Source: Desulfobacteraceae bacterium (GTDB lineage: Bacteria > Desulfobacterota > Desulfobacteria > Desulfobacterales > Desulfobacteraceae). Taken from it: 8,967 nt of DNA. The notes beneath the pieces are model-generated. The model saw only the letters and a program-made list of their open reading frames with translations, ran no database searches and was not told the DNA's origin. Below are positions 6,074-8,967 of this stretch, piece by piece (within the stretch, counting starts at the first letter, position 1; the number at the start of each line of letters is the position of its first letter). Where the stretch lies: NCBI GenBank assembly GCA_011390435.1, contig JAABSK010000100.1:1-8967 (forward strand). Reading direction: 5' to 3'. The translations under genes were made by a program, and so were the position numbers.

Positions 6074-8967
6074 AGACATCAAAAAAATATTGATCATTGG
6101 TGCCGGCCCCATCATCATCAGTCAGGCCTGTGAATTCGACTATTCAGGAACCCAGGCCTGTAAAGCCCTGAAAGAAGAAGGGTACGAGGTGATCCTGATC
6201 AACTCCAACCCGGCCACCATCATGACCGACCCTGAAACCGCAGACCGGGTATATATTGAACCGGTGACACCGGAAACCGTGATCAAGGTCATTGAAAAGG
6301 AACGGCCGGATGCCCTGTTGCCCACCCTGGGCGGGCAGACCGGATTAAATACTGCCATTGAAGCAGCAAAAACCGGTGTTCTTGAAAAATATAACGTCGA
6401 GATGATCGGCGCCTCTGTGGAGGCCATCAACAAAGCAGAAGACCGGGAATTGTTCCGGGATGCCATGAACCGCATCGGGCTGAGAATCCCGGAAAGCGGA
6501 TTTGCCACCAATATGCAGGAAGTGGAAGAGATTGCACTGCGCATCGGTTTTCCCATTATTGTACGCCCCAGCTTCACCCTCGGCGGCACCGGAGGCGGTG
6601 TGGCCTACAACATGGAAGAGCTGCGCTACCTGTCCAAGTCCGGACTGGATGCCAGCCTGATCACCCAGGTCATGCTGGAAGAATCCGTGCTGGGATGGAA
6701 AGAATATGAGCTGGAAGTCATGCGGGATCATGCTGACAATGTAGTGATTGTCTGCTCGATTGAAAATGTGGATGCCATGGGGGTTCACACAGGGGATTCC
6801 ATTACAGTGGCCCCGATACAGACCCTGTCTGACAAGGAATACCAGCGGCTCCGAGACGCATCCATCGCCATTATGCGGGAAATCGGCGTGGACACCGGCG
6901 GCTCCAATGTCCAGTTTGCTGTCAACCCTGAAAACGGTGACCTGATCGTGGTGGAAATGAACCCCAGAGTCTCCCGGAGTTCAGCCCTGGCATCCAAGGC
7001 CACCGGGTTTCCCATTGCCAAGATTGCAGCCAAACTGGCAGTCGGCTATACACTGGATGAGATCCCCAATGACATCACCGGTGAAACCATGGCCTGTTTT
7101 GAACCTTCCATCGACTACTGCGTGGTCAAAATCCCCCGGTGGACCTTTGAAAAGTTCCCGGAAGCTGACGATGTGCTGACCACAGCCATGAAATCCGTTG
7201 GTGAAACCATGTCCATCGGCCGGACATTCAAGGAAGCTTTTCAAAAAGCCCTGCGCTCCCTGGAAATCGGCCGGACCGGATTTGGTGCGGACGGGAAGGA
7301 CCCTGTTTCCGGCAGTGTTGCCGGAAATGATCTGGAATATAAATTGTCCACCCCCAATTCCCAGCGTCTGTTCTATCTGAAATATGCCATTGAACACCAT
7401 ATGCCTGTCACCATGCTCTATGAACTCACCGGCATTGACCCCTGGTTCCTCAACCAGATGAAACAGATTGTGGATCTTGAACAGCAGATCAAACTGGCGG
7501 GGAAAGATCTGCCGGGTGACCTGCTGAAAAAAGCCAAAAAATACGGTTTTTCCGATCACCAGCTGGGGTTTTTGACCGGACTGGCAGAAAAACAGATTGA
7601 AAAAAAACGTAAAGATCTGGGCATTGTTCCGGTTTATAAACTGGTGGACACCTGTGCTGCGGAATTCAAAGCAGCCACGCCATATTATTATTCAAGCTAT
7701 GAATCTGAATGCGAAGCCAGAGTGTCTGACAAAAAAAAGGTGATCATCCTGGGAGGCGGCCCCAACCGGATCGGCCAGGGAATTGAATTTGACTATTGCT
7801 GTGTCCATGCATCCTTTGCCCTGAAAGAAGAAGGGGTGGAATCCATCATGGTCAACTCCAACCCGGAAACAGTTTCAACCGATTATGACACCTCGGACAA
7901 GCTCTATTTTGAACCGCTGACCAAAGAGGATGTCCTCCACATTGTTGAAAAAGAGAACCCGTTCGGGGTGATTGTGCAGTTTGGCGGCCAGACTCCGCTG
8001 AACCTTGCCACGGATCTGCAGAAAGCCGGCGTACCCATCATTGGTACCACACCGGAAAGCATTGACCGGGCTGAGGACCGGGATCTGTTCCAGGCCATGC
8101 TCAAAAAACTGGGTCTGCGGCAGCCGGAAAACGGAATTGCCGTCAGCTATACTGAAGCCGCAAAAGTGGCAAAAGAGATTGGCTATCCTGTCATGGTCCG
8201 CCCCTCGTTTGTTCTGGGCGGCCGCGCCATGAAAATCGTGTACGATGAAAGTGATCTGGAAGAATTCTTCAACCTTGCGGTTCTGGCATCACCTGATAAA
8301 CCGGTTCTCATCGACAAATTTCTTGAAGAAGCCTTTGAACTGGATGTGGATGCCATATCTGACGGTGAAACCACCGTGATCGGCGGAATGATGGAGCACA
8401 TTGAAGAGGCGGGGATCCATTCCGGTGATTCTGCCTGTGTGCTGCCGCCCTATTCCATCTCCGAAGCGCATATCGATGAGATGGCCGCAGCTGCAAGGGC
8501 CATTGCCAAAGAATTAAATGTCAAAGGCCTGATGAACATCCAGTTCGGCATCATGAACGATACCGTATATATCATTGAGGTCAATCCCAGAGCATCAAGG
8601 ACCATTCCCTTTGTGTCCAAGGCCATCGGTGTCCCGCTGGCCAAGCTGGCCACCAAGGTGATGCTGGGGAAAACCCTGAAGGAGCTGGGATTTACCAAAG
8701 AGGTGATCCCGCCTTATTATTGTGTTAAAGAAGCGGTCATGCCCTTTGACCGGTTTGAAAATGTCGATCCGGTGCTGGGTCCTGAAATGAAATCCACTGG
8801 CGAGGTCATGGGAATTGATTTCGATCTTGGTGCTGCTTTTGCCAAAGCCCAGCTGGCTGCCGGCCAAAAGCTGCCCACCAAAGGGACTGTTTTCATCAGT
8901 GTGCAGGACAAGGACAAACCCGCAGCGCTGCCGGTGGCCAGGGATTTTCATGAAATGGGATTTTCCA
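6060..8967 (+). CDS. carB: Carbamoyl-phosphate synthase, large subunit (cut by right edge)
   Basis: The ATP-grasp synthetase subunit of carbamoyl-phosphate synthase. About 969 codons are visible with no stop; E. coli CarB has 1073, so roughly the last 100 residues are outside the window. Order: first pre-ATP-grasp and carboxyphosphate domain (1 to about 400; Arg169 in VRPSF, Glu299 in [11 protein letters not shown]), the oligomerisation region (about 400-550), the second ATP-grasp half opening at [18 protein letters not shown] (Arg714 in [21 protein letters not shown] later), then the start of the MGS-like allosteric domain from about 935. One oddity: the first half reads [11 protein letters not shown], with Ser21 where E. 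coli has Gly21; the second half keeps the Gly. The ATG at 6060 lies inside the carA end, 14 bases of overlap, with only a weak ribosome site, so translation is probably coupled to carA. Confidence 0.97.

Noticed and set aside
6140..7559. Antisense frames within carB (6140-6589, 6345-6788, 6981-7559)
   Set aside because: They lie opposite strongly conserved CarB sequence and are low-complexity shadows of its codon use.

Overview
The window looks like chromosomal DNA from a Gram-negative anaerobe, most likely a sulfate-reducing member of the Desulfobacterota (Desulfobacteraceae-like). This is an inference from the gene families, moderate GC content and strong AGGAGG ribosome sites; no 16S rRNA or diagnostic marker is present.

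Layout. Bases 1-54 hold the start of an unidentified minus-strand gene that runs off the left edge. Bases 55-380 have no convincing gene but contain two hairpins, one a strong bidirectional terminator at 250-291. A minus-strand dienelactone-hydrolase-family gene lies at 381-935. Divergent from it is a tight plus-strand operon: an FrhB-family iron-sulfur/flavin protein (1127-2227), iorA (2237-4177) and iorB (4174-4794). A 136-base structured gap follows, then carA (4931-6073) and carB (6060 to the right edge, cut about 100 codons before its expected end).

Function. IorAB is a thiamine-diphosphate, iron-sulfur 2-oxoacid oxidoreductase that converts aryl pyruvates (indolepyruvate, phenylpyruvate) to aryl-acetyl-CoA with reduction of ferredoxin. 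The FrhB-like protein is encoded 9 bases upstream with a shared stop/ribosome-site region, so it is probably a dedicated redox partner. CarAB makes carbamoyl phosphate from glutamine, bicarbonate and ATP for arginine and pyrimidine synthesis; it seems to be a separate transcription unit.

Most notable. A perfect 40-bp inverted repeat (393-432 and 1015-1054, 40/40 by eye) flanks a 582-bp segment carrying nearly all of the hydrolase gene. The left arm is the gene's own last 13 codons. The right arm is an orphan inverted copy just upstream of the frhB-iorAB operon, with its own in-frame stop. Inversion between the arms would leave an intact hydrolase gene with a different last few residues, now pointing into the operon. 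The iorB-carA gap also contains mutually exclusive hairpins and a 13-codon mini-ORF whose stop overlaps the carA start.
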